A stretch of 64,000 bases of DNA from Novosphingobium terrae (GTDB taxonomy: Bacteria; Pseudomonadota; Alphaproteobacteria; Sphingomonadales; Sphingomonadaceae), in assembly GCF_017163935.1 (NCBI RefSeq), contig NZ_JABVZR010000002.1, positions 806,001 through 870,000 of the forward strand, given 5' to 3'. Under the pieces are notes generated by a model. The model was not told the DNA's origin. It did no database searches and saw only the letters and a program-made list of their open reading frames with translations. Position 1 is the stretch's first letter; each line of letters begins with the position of its first letter. Both the position numbers and the translations under genes were made by a program. Below, one piece after another: positions 18,707-27,570 of the stretch.

Positions 18707-19648
18707 ATGACTGACGCGCCCTCCCCTTCCCGAGCCATCCGCCGACAAGCCGCGCAGTGGCTCGCCCAGCGCGAAGCCGCAAGCTGGACGCCCGAAGCCG
18801 AGGCCCGCTGCGCCGCATGGCGCGCCGCCGATCCGCGCCATGAACAGGCCTATGCCCAGGCGCAGGCCTTGTGGGACAGTCTGGACGCCACAGTGCTGAC
18901 CGAAACCATCGATCCCGAAGCACCGCTCGCCCGGCATCGTTTCAGCCCGCGCAATCTGAACCTCTGGGCGGCGATGGCCGCCGCGCTGGTGCTGGCCGTG
19001 CTGGGCGCCCCCGAACTGGCCGTCAGGCTGCGCGCCGATGCCATCACCGCCGTGGGCGAGCGACGCTCGGTCGCGCTGCCGGATGGCTCGATGGCGATGC
19101 TCAACACCGACAGCGCGATTGCGGTGGACAGCGCCAACCCGCGCACCATCCGCCTGCTGCGCGGCGAGGCGGCCTTCAGCGTCGCACCCGATCGGGCCCA
19201 TCCCTTCACCGTCCTGTCGGGCGGAGGCAGCACCACGGCGCTGGGCACGCGCTTTATCGTGCGGCAGGACCATGACAACACGCAGGTCACCGTCACCGAG
19301 CATGCAGTGCGTATCACACGGGAAGCCCAGACGCGCGTGCTGCATGAGGGGGCACAACTGACCTATGGGCCGCACGGCATCGGGCCCACGCAAAATGTGG
19401 AGACAGATGATGCCGACGCCTGGATGCGCGGCCATCTGCGCGTGGTCAACATGCCGCTGGGGGCTGTTGTGGCGCAGCTCAACCGCTATCATCGCGGCTA
19501 TATCGGGGTCAGCGCGGATCTGGCGCAGCGCCCTGTCAGCGGGGTGTTCGATATTGACGACCCGGTCGGCGCGGTCGATGTGATCGAGCGCACGCTGGGC
19601 CTTGGCTCCACCCGGCTGACCGATCATGTGATCCTGATCCATAGCTGA
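18707..19648 (+). CDS. FecR-type anti-sigma/sigma regulator
   Basis: A 313-residue protein: cytoplasmic DUF4880 region (about 1-75, RQAAQWLAQREAASWTPEAEARCAAWRAADPRHEQAY), one membrane helix near 90-108, and a periplasmic FecR domain with the GERRSVALPDGSMAMLNTDSA and RGEAAFSVAPDRAHPF signatures. The C-terminal STN-interacting part ends GVFDIDDPVGAVDVIERTLGL. It receives a signal from the STN domain of the downstream receptor and controls the FecI sigma factor upstream. Confidence 0.92.
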   Translation: MTDAPSPSRAIRRQAAQWLAQREAASWTPEAEARCAAWRAADPRHEQAYAQAQALWDSLDATVLTETIDPEAPLARHRFSPRNLNLWAAMAAALVLAVLGAPELAVRLRADAITAVGERRSVALPDGSMAMLNTDSAIAVDSANPRTIRLLRGEAAFSVAPDRAHPFTVLSGGGSTTALGTRFIVRQDHDNTQVTVTEHAVRITREAQTRVLHEGAQLTYGPHGIGPTQNVETDDADAWMRGHLRVVNMPLGAVVAQLNRYHRGYIGVSADLAQRPVSGVFDIDDPVGAVDVIERTLGLGSTRLTDHVILIHS

Positions 19649-19773
19649 CGGGCGACCTTCTCGCGAAAAAATTTGAGCGGCGTGGTTTCCCTTTTTTGCC
19701 CGCCATCGTCCTGCTTGTTGAAGGCAAGTCGCATTAGCGATAGCCCACATTCAAGAGCAGGACTTCAAAGACA

Positions 19774-22254
19774 GTGACGCCAAACCACACGACAAACCTC
19801 CGCGCCCGCCGGTTGAGGCGCGCCCTTGCCGCCAGCCTGCTGCTCTTGCCCTGTGGCGCGGCGCTGGTTCCGGCCCCCGCCGTGGCACAGGCGGCGCGCA
19901 GCTATGACATTCCCGCAGGCGCTCTAGCCACCGCGCTCAACCGCTTTGCCGAGCAGAGCGGCGTGCAACTGCTTTACGATGCTCCCCTCGCCCGCAACCG
20001 CCAGACCCCCGGGCTGCATGGCAGCTTCGGCACCGCCGAGGGCCTGTCGCGCCTGCTCGCCGGATCGGGCCTGGCCTATCGCCAGACCGGGCCGGGCATC
20101 TTCACGCTGGAGGCGGCGCCTGCCGCCCAGTCGGGCTCCGTCCCATCGGGCACGGTCCAGCTGGGCACGGTGACCGTGGAGGGCAGCGCCATCGATGATG
20201 GCAGCACCGCGCCCCAGACCGCCACCGGCCATGTGCGCGGCTATGTCGCCACCCATGCCGCCAGCGCCACCAAGAGCGACACACCGATCCTCACCACGCC
20301 TCAGGCCATTTCTGTCGTCACCAGCGATCAGATCAGGGCGCAGGGCGCGCAAAGCGTGCCTCAGGCGCTGCGCTACAGCTCGGGCGTTCAGGCCGAGCAG
20401 CGCGGCGTCAACACCGATGGCGAGGAGTATGTCTATGGCCGGGGCTTCCGGCTGGAGGAGTATCTCGACGGGCTGATCCTGCCCGATGTCGGCTACAACA
20501 TCGCCTCTTACGAGCCCTATACGCTCGAACGCATCGAAGTGCTGCACGGGCCTGCCTCGGTGCTGTATGGGCAGGCCTACCCGGGGGGCATCGTCAATCT
20601 GGTCAGCAAGCTGCCGGGTGATACGCCGGTGCATGAGGTGCAGATCGGCGGCGGCAGCTATGGCCGCATTCAGGGCGGCTTCGATCTGGGTGACAGGCTG
20701 GATAGCAATGGCGATGTCACCTATCGCGTCACGGGTCTGGCGCGCAGCAGCGGCTCGCAGATCGACCATATCCGCACCGAGCGCTATGCCATCGCCCCCA
20801 GCCTGAAGATCAAGCTGGATGCGAACACCGATCTGACCCTGCTGGCCAACGCCCAATATGATCCCAAGGCCGGTTTCTACAATTTCGTGCCCTCGCAAGG
20901 GACGGTGACGGCCAACCCCAATGGCCGCATCCCCACCAGCCTCGACGTGGGCGACCCGACCTATGATCGGCACAGCCGCATGCAATGGGGCGGCGGCTAC
21001 AGGCTGGAACACCGCATCGGCGAGACATGGGTGCTGCGCCAGAACCTGCGCTACACCCATATCGAAGACAAGCTGGATGCGCTGCTGGCCTATGGGCTGG
21101 GTTCGGACAATGCGACGCTCAACCGCTATGGCTTTATCAACCACGAGAGCCTCGGCCAGATCGCGCTCGACAATCAGGCGCAGGCCAAATTCAGCACCGG
21201 GGCGCTGAGCCATACGGTGATCGTCGGGCTGGATTACCGCAAGATCAACTACACCCAGAGCTATGGCTTCAACTTTGCCGCCCCTGCGCTCAATGTCTTT
21301 GCGCCCGTCTATGGGGTCAGCCTTGCCGCGCCTGCCTATTCCGGGATCGATGTGGTCGGGCAGGACCAGCTGGGCCTCTATGCGCAGGATCAGATCCATG
21401 CCGGACGCCTCGATGTGCTGGCAGGCCTGCGGCAGGACTGGGCCGGATCGACCGATCATGAGCTGGTCGGTGCCACCACCACAAGGCAGGTCGATCAGAA
21501 GCTGACATGGCGGGTGGGCGCGGTCTACAGCCTGCCTTTCGGGCTCTCGCCCTATGTCAGCTATGCCACCAGCTTCCAGCCCACGATCGGCGTGGCGTAT
21601 AATGGCGCCACCTTCAAGCCGACCACCGGCCAGCAGGTGGAGGCCGGGCTGAAGTATCAGCCGCAGGGCTTCAACGGCTTTGCCACCATCGCCCTGTTCA
21701 ATCTGCGCCAGCAGAATGTCACCACCAGCGATCCCGATCCCACTCACACCGGCTTCAGCGTGCAGACCGGCGAGATCCGTTCACGCGGGGTGGAGTTTGA
21801 GCTGCATGCCAATCCGGTCAAGCAGCTCAGCCTGATCGCGGCCTACACCTATCTCGACAACCGCGTGACCAAGAGCAACGACACCACCGGCGCCTTTGCC
21901 AACAATCTGGGCACGACGCCCTATGGCGTGCCCGCCAATCAGGCCTCTGGCTGGGCCGATTACCGCTTTGATGCGGGTGCCCTTGCCGGGCTGAAGCTTG
22001 GCGCGGGGGTGCGCTATGTCGGCTCAAGCTATGGCGACAGCCTGAACGACTTCAAGGTGGGCGCCTACACGCTGGCCGATGCCATGTTCAGCTATGAGCT
22101 GGGCCATGCCATCCCGGCCATGCAGAACTGGGTGCTGAGCGCCAATGTCAGCAACCTGTTTGACAAGCGCTATGTCTCCTATTGCCAGAGCGCGGCGCTC
22201 TGCGCCTATGGGCTGCGACGCAATGTGCTGGCCACGCTGGCCTGGCGCTGGTGA
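19774..22254 (+). CDS. TonB-dependent siderophore receptor with STN domain
   Basis: An 826-residue outer membrane receptor. After a signal peptide (cleaved near VAQA, ~39) an STN domain covers about 45-120 (YDIPAGALATALNRFAEQSGVQLLYD), then a plug with LERIEVLHGPASVLYGQAYPGGIVNLVSK and a barrel ending in WRW. The FpvA/FoxA-like plug and the STN domain indicate a ferric-siderophore receptor that also signals through FecR. The start is GTG. The PepSY protein gene follows six bases later, a frequent partner of hydroxamate siderophore receptors. Confidence 0.93.
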   Translation: MTPNHTTNLRARRLRRALAASLLLLPCGAALVPAPAVAQAARSYDIPAGALATALNRFAEQSGVQLLYDAPLARNRQTPGLHGSFGTAEGLSRLLAGSGLAYRQTGPGIFTLEAAPAAQSGSVPSGTVQLGTVTVEGSAIDDGSTAPQTATGHVRGYVATHAASATKSDTPILTTPQAISVVTSDQIRAQGAQSVPQALRYSSGVQAEQRGVNTDGEEYVYGRGFRLEEYLDGLILPDVGYNIASYEPYTLERIEVLHGPASVLYGQAYPGGIVNLVSKLPGDTPVHEVQIGGGSYGRIQGGFDLGDRLDSNGDVTYRVTGLARSSGSQIDHIRTERYAIAPSLKIKLDANTDLTLLANAQYDPKAGFYNFVPSQGTVTANPNGRIPTSLDVGDPTYDRHSRMQWGGGYRLEHRIGETWVLRQNLRYTHIEDKLDALLAYGLGSDNATLNRYGFINHESLGQIALDNQAQAKFSTGALSHTVIVGLDYRKINYTQSYGFNFAAPALNVFAPVYGVSLAAPAYSGIDVVGQDQLGLYAQDQIHAGRLDVLAGLRQDWAGSTDHELVGATTTRQVDQKLTWRVGAVYSLPFGLSPYVSYATSFQPTIGVAYNGATFKPTTGQQVEAGLKYQPQGFNGFATIALFNLRQQNVTTSDPDPTHTGFSVQTGEIRSRGVEFELHANPVKQLSLIAAYTYLDNRVTKSNDTTGAFANNLGTTPYGVPANQASGWADYRFDAGALAGLKLGAGVRYVGSSYGDSLNDFKVGAYTLADAMFSYELGHAIPAMQNWVLSANVSNLFDKRYVSYCQSAALCAYGLRRNVLATLAWRW

Positions 22255-22259
22255 GCGGC

Positions 22260-23363
22260 ATGACGGCCAGATCGATCCGGCGTTGGGCTTTGATCCATCG
22301 CTGGTCGAGCCTGGCCTGCACGCTTTTCCTGCTGCTGCTCTGCGTGACAGGCCTGCCGCTGATCTTCCATGACGAGATCGACGCGGCCGGCGGCAGGCTG
22401 GCTCGCGCGTCCTCCACGCCGGGCAGCCCGCCCGCCCCGCTGGATCGCGTGGCATGGCGGGCGGCGCAGGCCATGGGCACGCCCGTGCAGGTGTTCTACT
22501 GGAAGGATGAGGAGCCCGGCGTGGTTCATGCCGTCACCGGCGGAGGCGCTGACCTGCCGATGGATATGCATGCCGCCCGGCCCCTGTCCCCGCCTGACCG
22601 CAAGGGCTTGGACCTGATGGGCGCCATGCTGATGCTGCACAGCCGCCTGTTTATGGGGCTGGCGGGCTATGCGCTGCTGGGTCTTGCCGGGCTGCTGACT
22701 GTGCTGGCGGTGGTGTCTGGCGTGGTGCTCTATGGCCCCTTCACCCGCGATCTGCGCTTTGGGGAGATCCGTCAGGGGCGCTCGAAACGGGTCGCATGGC
22801 TGGATCTGCACAATCTGACGGGCATCGCCACCGCCATGTGGCTGGGGGTGGTGGCGCTGACCGGTGTCGTCAACACGCTGGAAGACCCGCTGTTTTTGCT
22901 GTGGCACGCCGGGGCGCCGCCTGTCGCGACCCGGTCCGGGCCCATGATCGCCATCCAGCAGGCCTTCGAGCATGCGCGGACCGCCGCCCCGGGCATGGTC
23001 CCCAACAGCATGATCCTGCCCGGATCGCCCCTAGGCAGCGCCAATGCCTTTATCGTCTGGGTGCATGGCGACAGCCCCCTGACCGCACGGCTGTTCCAGC
23101 CGGTCTTTGTCGATGCGGCATCGGGCAAAGCGGCGCTCGATCCCGGATTTCCATGGTACCTTAGGGCGCTCAATCTGGCCCGCCCGCTGCATTTCGGGGA
23201 TTACGGAGGCTGGCCGCTCAAGATCCTGTGGGCCTTGCTCGATCTGGTGACCATCATGGTGCTGTGCAGTGGGCTCTATCTGTGGTGGGGCAAGCAGCGG
23301 CGCCCCCCAAACCCGGAGCGCCAGCATCGCAATACCGCCCCGACGCTGGAAACCGCAGCGTGA
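22260..23363 (+). CDS. PepSY-associated membrane protein (candidate ferric-siderophore reductase)
   Basis: A 367-residue inner membrane protein with four main membrane segments (near residues 12-35, 135-160, 190-210 and 325-345) and a periplasmic PepSY-type region between. The LIHRWSSLACTLFLLLLCVTGLPLIF start and LYLWWGK near the end are typical of the PepSY_TM family. Such proteins next to siderophore receptors, for example FsrB/PiuB-like proteins, are thought to reduce or release iron from ferric siderophores at the inner membrane. Start at 22260 is six bases after the receptor stop. Confidence 0.85.
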   Translation: MTARSIRRWALIHRWSSLACTLFLLLLCVTGLPLIFHDEIDAAGGRLARASSTPGSPPAPLDRVAWRAAQAMGTPVQVFYWKDEEPGVVHAVTGGGADLPMDMHAARPLSPPDRKGLDLMGAMLMLHSRLFMGLAGYALLGLAGLLTVLAVVSGVVLYGPFTRDLRFGEIRQGRSKRVAWLDLHNLTGIATAMWLGVVALTGVVNTLEDPLFLLWHAGAPPVATRSGPMIAIQQAFEHARTAAPGMVPNSMILPGSPLGSANAFIVWVHGDSPLTARLFQPVFVDAASGKAALDPGFPWYLRALNLARPLHFGDYGGWPLKILWALLDLVTIMVLCSGLYLWWGKQRRPPNPERQHRNTAPTLETAA

Positions 23364-23528
23364 ACCATCCAGACGTCGGTTTTATCGGCCACCATCGCTT
23401 TGGCCATGTTGTCGTGCTCGGTCGATGCAGCAATGATGGCACAATTTCGCCAACATGGCCGACATTCGCGAGGCACTACGGGCCTTCCCTGTTAACTACC
23501 GGCCATTCACCAGACCGGCAGCGGAACC

Positions 23529-24752
23529 TCAAAAACCCCACCCTTTTGCAGCGTCCGCCATCGGCCGAGATCGCAGCAAGGTCCGCAACGCTGCCCATTC
23601 AGATCCGTCCCGATCGAGATCGCCCGGTTGGGACAGGTCAATCCCGGCTCGCTGCATGCCAGAAAGAAGATCGGAAAAAATGGCGGCATCCAAAGGGGAA
23701 ACCGTCACCTCCATACCCAGCATGTCTTGCAAAATCCGGCCGCTCGTGCGCCCGCGCAGATAGCGCAATTGCGAGGCAAAGGATTGAGATGTGCTCTCCC
23801 GGGCAACGGCAAGCATCAACTCCTCCATGGCCAGGCGCCGCGACACATGAATTTGCCCTCTGGAAAGATCCGCCTCATGCGCCTCAAGCGGCATCACCAG
23901 CCGGCTGTAAATGGTGTCGAAAGCCAGACGCGCCAGATCGGCGCTGGTCCGAAATCGACCTGAAACCATCCCGAGCGAGACATCCGCCCGGGCCGCGACC
24001 GAGCGATGCGTCAATCCCGCCATCCCCTGATGCTCCACGACATCGGCCGCAGCCGAAGCAATCCGTCGGGCCACGTCATCATGGTCAGGCAGGTGAGGCA
24101 GGGCATCCAGCGCTCGCTGGCGCGCCCTGAAGCGCCAGGGGCCTTCGACCGTCAACCGACCAATCAGCCAGTCGGCCCAACCCTGACAAAGTTCATCGAG
24201 GCAGGCCCGGTCGAGCACGCGCCGCCCGGGCAACATGTGCAGCGCCGCCTCCCCCTCGAAAACAGAACTTGTCCAGCGAGAATATGCGCCCACGCCGCAC
24301 ATATCGCATATGGCCTGCCAAAAGCCGCTCCACAGGGCCTGCCATTCTGCCCCGATGCCCTGATAGCCCTTTTCGCGTTGGGACAGCAGAAGGCCTTCGC
24401 GCCAGGCAAAGGCGAGGCGCCTTTCGCTCCACACCCATTCATCGATCAGGGCTGCCATGATCCGGCCCAGCCCATCCATGTGGAACGGCTGAGAGGCCGG
24501 ATCAACCAGATGGCTCAGTTGCATGCTGCACCATTGCCTTGCCTCCTCCAGCGCCCGTTCCTGAGCGCTGACGAAAAGGTCATCGAGCGAGGCAAAGTGG
24601 TTGTAGAGCGTCGAAACCGGCACCTCGGCACAGCGTGCCAGCGCCCGCGCCGATATCGCCGCATGGCCCTTTGTCTGCCACAACGACCAGACAGCGTCGA
24701 TCAAGCGGAGCCGAGGCGATGCCGCTTCGCGAGATGACGGGGTTCTGGACAT
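23529..24752 (-). CDS. Double TetR-type transcription regulator
   Basis: A 407-residue protein with two TetR-like HTH domains in one chain. The first covers about residues 13-62 (AISARALARCAEVPVSTLYNHFASLDDLF), and the second about 220-275 (LTHRSVAARADVSLGMVSGRFRTSADLARLAF). Each is followed by a helical region like a TetR ligand domain. A normal TetR is ~200 residues, so this looks like a fused dimer. ATG at 24752 is preferred over a TTG at 24782. It follows, in the same direction, a second protein of the same layout. Both are divergent from the phosphoesterase/MFS/receptor operon, their probable target. Confidence 0.82.
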   Translation of the reverse strand: MSRTPSSREAASPRLRLIDAVWSLWQTKGHAAISARALARCAEVPVSTLYNHFASLDDLFVSAQERALEEARQWCSMQLSHLVDPASQPFHMDGLGRIMAALIDEWVWSERRLAFAWREGLLLSQREKGYQGIGAEWQALWSGFWQAICDMCGVGAYSRWTSSVFEGEAALHMLPGRRVLDRACLDELCQGWADWLIGRLTVEGPWRFRARQRALDALPHLPDHDDVARRIASAAADVVEHQGMAGLTHRSVAARADVSLGMVSGRFRTSADLARLAFDTIYSRLVMPLEAHEADLSRGQIHVSRRLAMEELMLAVARESTSQSFASQLRYLRGRTSGRILQDMLGMEVTVSPLDAAIFSDLLSGMQRAGIDLSQPGDLDRDGSEWAALRTLLRSRPMADAAKGWGF

Positions 24753-24759
24753 GTCTGCC

Positions 24760-25950
24760 TCAGCGGGCGAACAGCGCCTCAAGCCGGAACCATGCCGCCT
24801 GCAGCATGGCCTCCTTCCGGTCTGCAGCAGGCAGGTGCGAAACGCGCCGATGGCGGCCTGTCACCATTGAGATCCACAGATAGCCGTCCAGCCGGTCAAC
24901 GGCAAAACCGAGCTGCGCCAGCAAGGCCTCGGAGCCGACACCGCGAATGGCCAGCATGCGGTCGACCACCGGGCCAAGCACCGGATGGCGCATGCCCGAG
25001 CGCATGAGGACATCCAGAGTCGTCAGCGAGGTGCTGCCCTCTGCGGCGCTCAGGCTCTCGACCATTTCGGCGCGGCTGCGTTCCCGGCCTTCGTCGGTCA
25101 TGGCGCGATAGGCACGGCTGCACAATTCCTCGAAAGCCGCGCTGATCAGCTCCTGTTTGGAGCCGAAGAAATAGGTGACGGCAGACAGGGAGACGCCGGC
25201 GCGCGCGGCGACATCCCGCTGGTTGAGGCGATCGGCACCCTTTTCGGCCAGCGCGGACAAGGCGATGTCGAGGATGCGCAGCGCCGTTTCATTGTAGCGG
25301 TCGGATGAGGCGTCGAATTGGGCCGCTTCCTGCATCCTGCTGGGTATCAGCACGATACTCTGGCCGGCCAGCCGCTGCTGCAGGCGCACAGCCGCACCCA
25401 CAATCCAGGCTGACCGCAGCGCGCTGGTCGAGATCGACAAGGTGGTCGAGCTGAGCGCCAGCGCCAAATCCGCCCATAAGGCCCCCTGCTCCGGGGATGC
25501 GCCGAACATGGCCGTATAATCCTGCCAGAACGCCGCTTCCGCTGCCATCTCGTCCACGATGGCGGCTGCAACATCCGGCCAGTCGCTGGCAACGGCTTCC
25601 TGTTCGAGTTCGCGCAACAGCGAGAGCAACGGGCGCCCGTCCTCGATCCGGATCTGGAGCAGGGTGGCGAAGGCTCCGGCCAGATCGAGCCAGATCGGCA
25701 ATTTGACGCTGGTTTCCTCGCGATGATGGGCGCGCCAGCCTTGAGAGGCCTCAAGCGCCTGAGCGCAAACGGCGGCGATCAGCTGCTCGCGATTGCCGAA
25801 ATGGTAGTTGATGGCCGAAGCGCTGCCTCCCACGCGGCTGGCCACTGCTCTGGTGCTGAGCGCGGCCAGCCCTTCTTCCAGCGCGAGGTCATAGGCGGCG
25901 GCTTTCCAGCGATCGATGGCGGGAGAGCGAGAAGATTCAGACGCGAGCAT
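24760..25950 (-). CDS. Double TetR-type transcription regulator (second copy)
   Basis: A 396-residue protein, again with two TetR HTH units: about residues 10-60 (LSTRAVASRVGGSASAINYHFGNREQLIAA) and about 215-270 (LNQRDVAARAGVSLSAVTYFFGSKQELISAA). It has the same architecture as its downstream neighbour but the sequences differ clearly, so the pair is an old duplication or a matched pair, not a recent copy. The gene ends seven bases before the neighbour's ATG, so they are co-transcribed. It is the first gene of the regulator pair and divergent from the operon starting at 26293. The ligand is unknown. Confidence 0.85.
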   Translation of the reverse strand: MLASESSRSPAIDRWKAAAYDLALEEGLAALSTRAVASRVGGSASAINYHFGNREQLIAAVCAQALEASQGWRAHHREETSVKLPIWLDLAGAFATLLQIRIEDGRPLLSLLRELEQEAVASDWPDVAAAIVDEMAAEAAFWQDYTAMFGASPEQGALWADLALALSSTTLSISTSALRSAWIVGAAVRLQQRLAGQSIVLIPSRMQEAAQFDASSDRYNETALRILDIALSALAEKGADRLNQRDVAARAGVSLSAVTYFFGSKQELISAAFEELCSRAYRAMTDEGRERSRAEMVESLSAAEGSTSLTTLDVLMRSGMRHPVLGPVVDRMLAIRGVGSEALLAQLGFAVDRLDGYLWISMVTGRHRRVSHLPAADRKEAMLQAAWFRLEALFAR

Positions 25951-26292
25951 CCCTGTTCTGTCGTTCAATTTCCCGCATGGCGCAAGCAAAAATGTCACTG
26001 AACAAATGGCCTAATTTTTCAACGCCATGCGGAGAGGACCATCGGACAAAGCTGTCAGGCCGATCTAAGAAAATTTTTGTGTCTTCATTTATATAACTGA
26101 TATTTATGTATTTTATTTTCCAACCCTCTGTGCATCGCAGATTTTTCCGGTCAATACCCCACCAAGATCGCGCCGCTATGTCATGGAACTGTCAAGCGCC
26201 ACACCTACTGAACAATCGTTCTGTTTATCGAGTCGAACAAGCGGCACCCCCATGCATGCCGCCAGCTCGCTCGAAACCCGATCGAAAGGATA
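25951..26292. promoter_or_regulatory. AT-rich divergent control region of the phosphoesterase operon
   Basis: About 340 bases between the double-TetR genes and the phosphoesterase operon. The part at ~26068-26125 is strikingly AT-rich for this genome (TTTATATAACTGATATTTA). Two related short elements appear near the ends: GTTCTGTCGTTCAA near 25954-25967 and TGAACAATCGTTCTGT near 26208-26223; both combine TGAAC/GTTC half-sites and could be operators. No ORF is evident. Confidence 0.4.
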
Positions 26293-27570
26293 ATGACGAC
26301 CATGGCAGGCAACACGCGCCCCACCCCCTTCAGCGTGGCGGTCATCTGCGACACGCAGAATTACGTCGACCATAACAACCAGCGCGAAGCCGGTTTTCCG
26401 CTCAATGCCCGCGAAATGCTGTGGGATATGATGAGCCATATCGCCCGCAACGCGCGCTCCAACGGCGGCGATATCGCCTTCGTCACCGGCCTCGGCGACA
26501 ATTGGCAGCACCCCAGCGTTGCGGGCCCCGACGCCAGCCACGCCACCATCGGCGCCATTGCCAACCCGGTGATCGAGCGCATTCTGCCCGCCTCGCCCGA
26601 AGCCCTGCGTGAGGTCGAAATGCCCGCGGTCCGCCGCGCGTGGGAGATCGTGGCACAGGCCATGCCCTTCTCGGTCGTGCCCGGCAATCACGATCACGAC
26701 CATCTCTGGACCGACCCCAATCACCCGCCGCTGATCTCCGACGCGCAAGGCGATGTGATCGATCTGATCGACCAGATCGGCGGCCTGCATGTCGGCGAAC
26801 TGAACAACTGGACGCAGGTCTTCGGCAGCGACACGCCGATGTTCCGTGACAAGCCATGGTATGTGTCCTCCTTCCGCGATGGCGCCAACAGCGCGCAGCT
26901 GTTCGAAGGCGGCGGCTATCGCTTCCTGCATCTGGGGCTGGAAATGTGCCCCGACGATGCCGTGATCGCCTGGGCGCAATCCGTGATCGACAGCCATCCC
27001 GGCCTGCCCACCATCCTGTCGATCCATGAGTTCATCAACGAGGCGGCCGAGCGCAAATCCATCGCCGCGCTGGACCTCACGCGCATGGACCCGGAGCGCA
27101 ACAGCCCGCAGGATCTGTGGGCCAAGCTGATTGCCACCAACGACCAGATCCTGATCACGCTGAACGGCCATTTCCACGGCGTCAACCAGCGGATCGACAA
27201 CAACGACCATGGCCACAAGGTCTATCAGTTCCTTGTCAACTATCAGTCCCGCAAGCAGGCGCTCAAGGTCTCCGCGCCCGAGGCGAAGGTTCTCGATGGC
27301 CTCGGCGATGGCTGGATCCGCCTGTTGACATTCGATCTGGCCGGCGCAACACCGCGCCTGCGGCTGCGGGCCTATTCCGCGCATTACAAGGCCTTTGCCA
27401 GCGATCTGCCCTTCTACACGCAATGGTATGGCTATGAGCACCCGGAGATGAGCCCGGCCGACTTCCTCGCTCTCGACGAGGCCGAGATCCTGCTGGACGA
27501 TTTCCGCGCGCGCTTCACGCCCATCGCCGACCCGGCTGGGCATGACGCCGCGCTGCTGGTCGCAGAATAA
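26293..27570 (+). CDS. Cytoplasmic calcineurin-like metallophosphoesterase
   Basis: A 425-residue metallophosphoesterase without a signal peptide. Metal-site motifs in order are CDTQNYVD (Asp/Gln in place of the usual DxH), GLGDNWQH, VPGNHDHD, LSIHEF and LNGHFHG. The DTQ variant is characteristic of one branch of the calcineurin-like family. AAAGGA lies before the ATG. Its stop overlaps the MFS start (TAATG). It is a paralog of the secreted enzyme at 31477-32760, with matching motif order and C-terminus. Substrate unknown; the operon suggests a phosphoester imported by the cell. Confidence 0.85.
   Translation: MTTMAGNTRPTPFSVAVICDTQNYVDHNNQREAGFPLNAREMLWDMMSHIARNARSNGGDIAFVTGLGDNWQHPSVAGPDASHATIGAIANPVIERILPASPEALREVEMPAVRRAWEIVAQAMPFSVVPGNHDHDHLWTDPNHPPLISDAQGDVIDLIDQIGGLHVGELNNWTQVFGSDTPMFRDKPWYVSSFRDGANSAQLFEGGGYRFLHLGLEMCPDDAVIAWAQSVIDSHPGLPTILSIHEFINEAAERKSIAALDLTRMDPERNSPQDLWAKLIATNDQILITLNGHFHGVNQRIDNNDHGHKVYQFLVNYQSRKQALKVSAPEAKVLDGLGDGWIRLLTFDLAGATPRLRLRAYSAHYKAFASDLPFYTQWYGYEHPEMSPADFLALDEAEILLDDFRARFTPIADPAGHDAALLVAE

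Noticed and set aside
19924..21747. A 607-codon minus-strand open frame
   Set aside because: Antisense shadow of the STN siderophore receptor; no recognisable domain.
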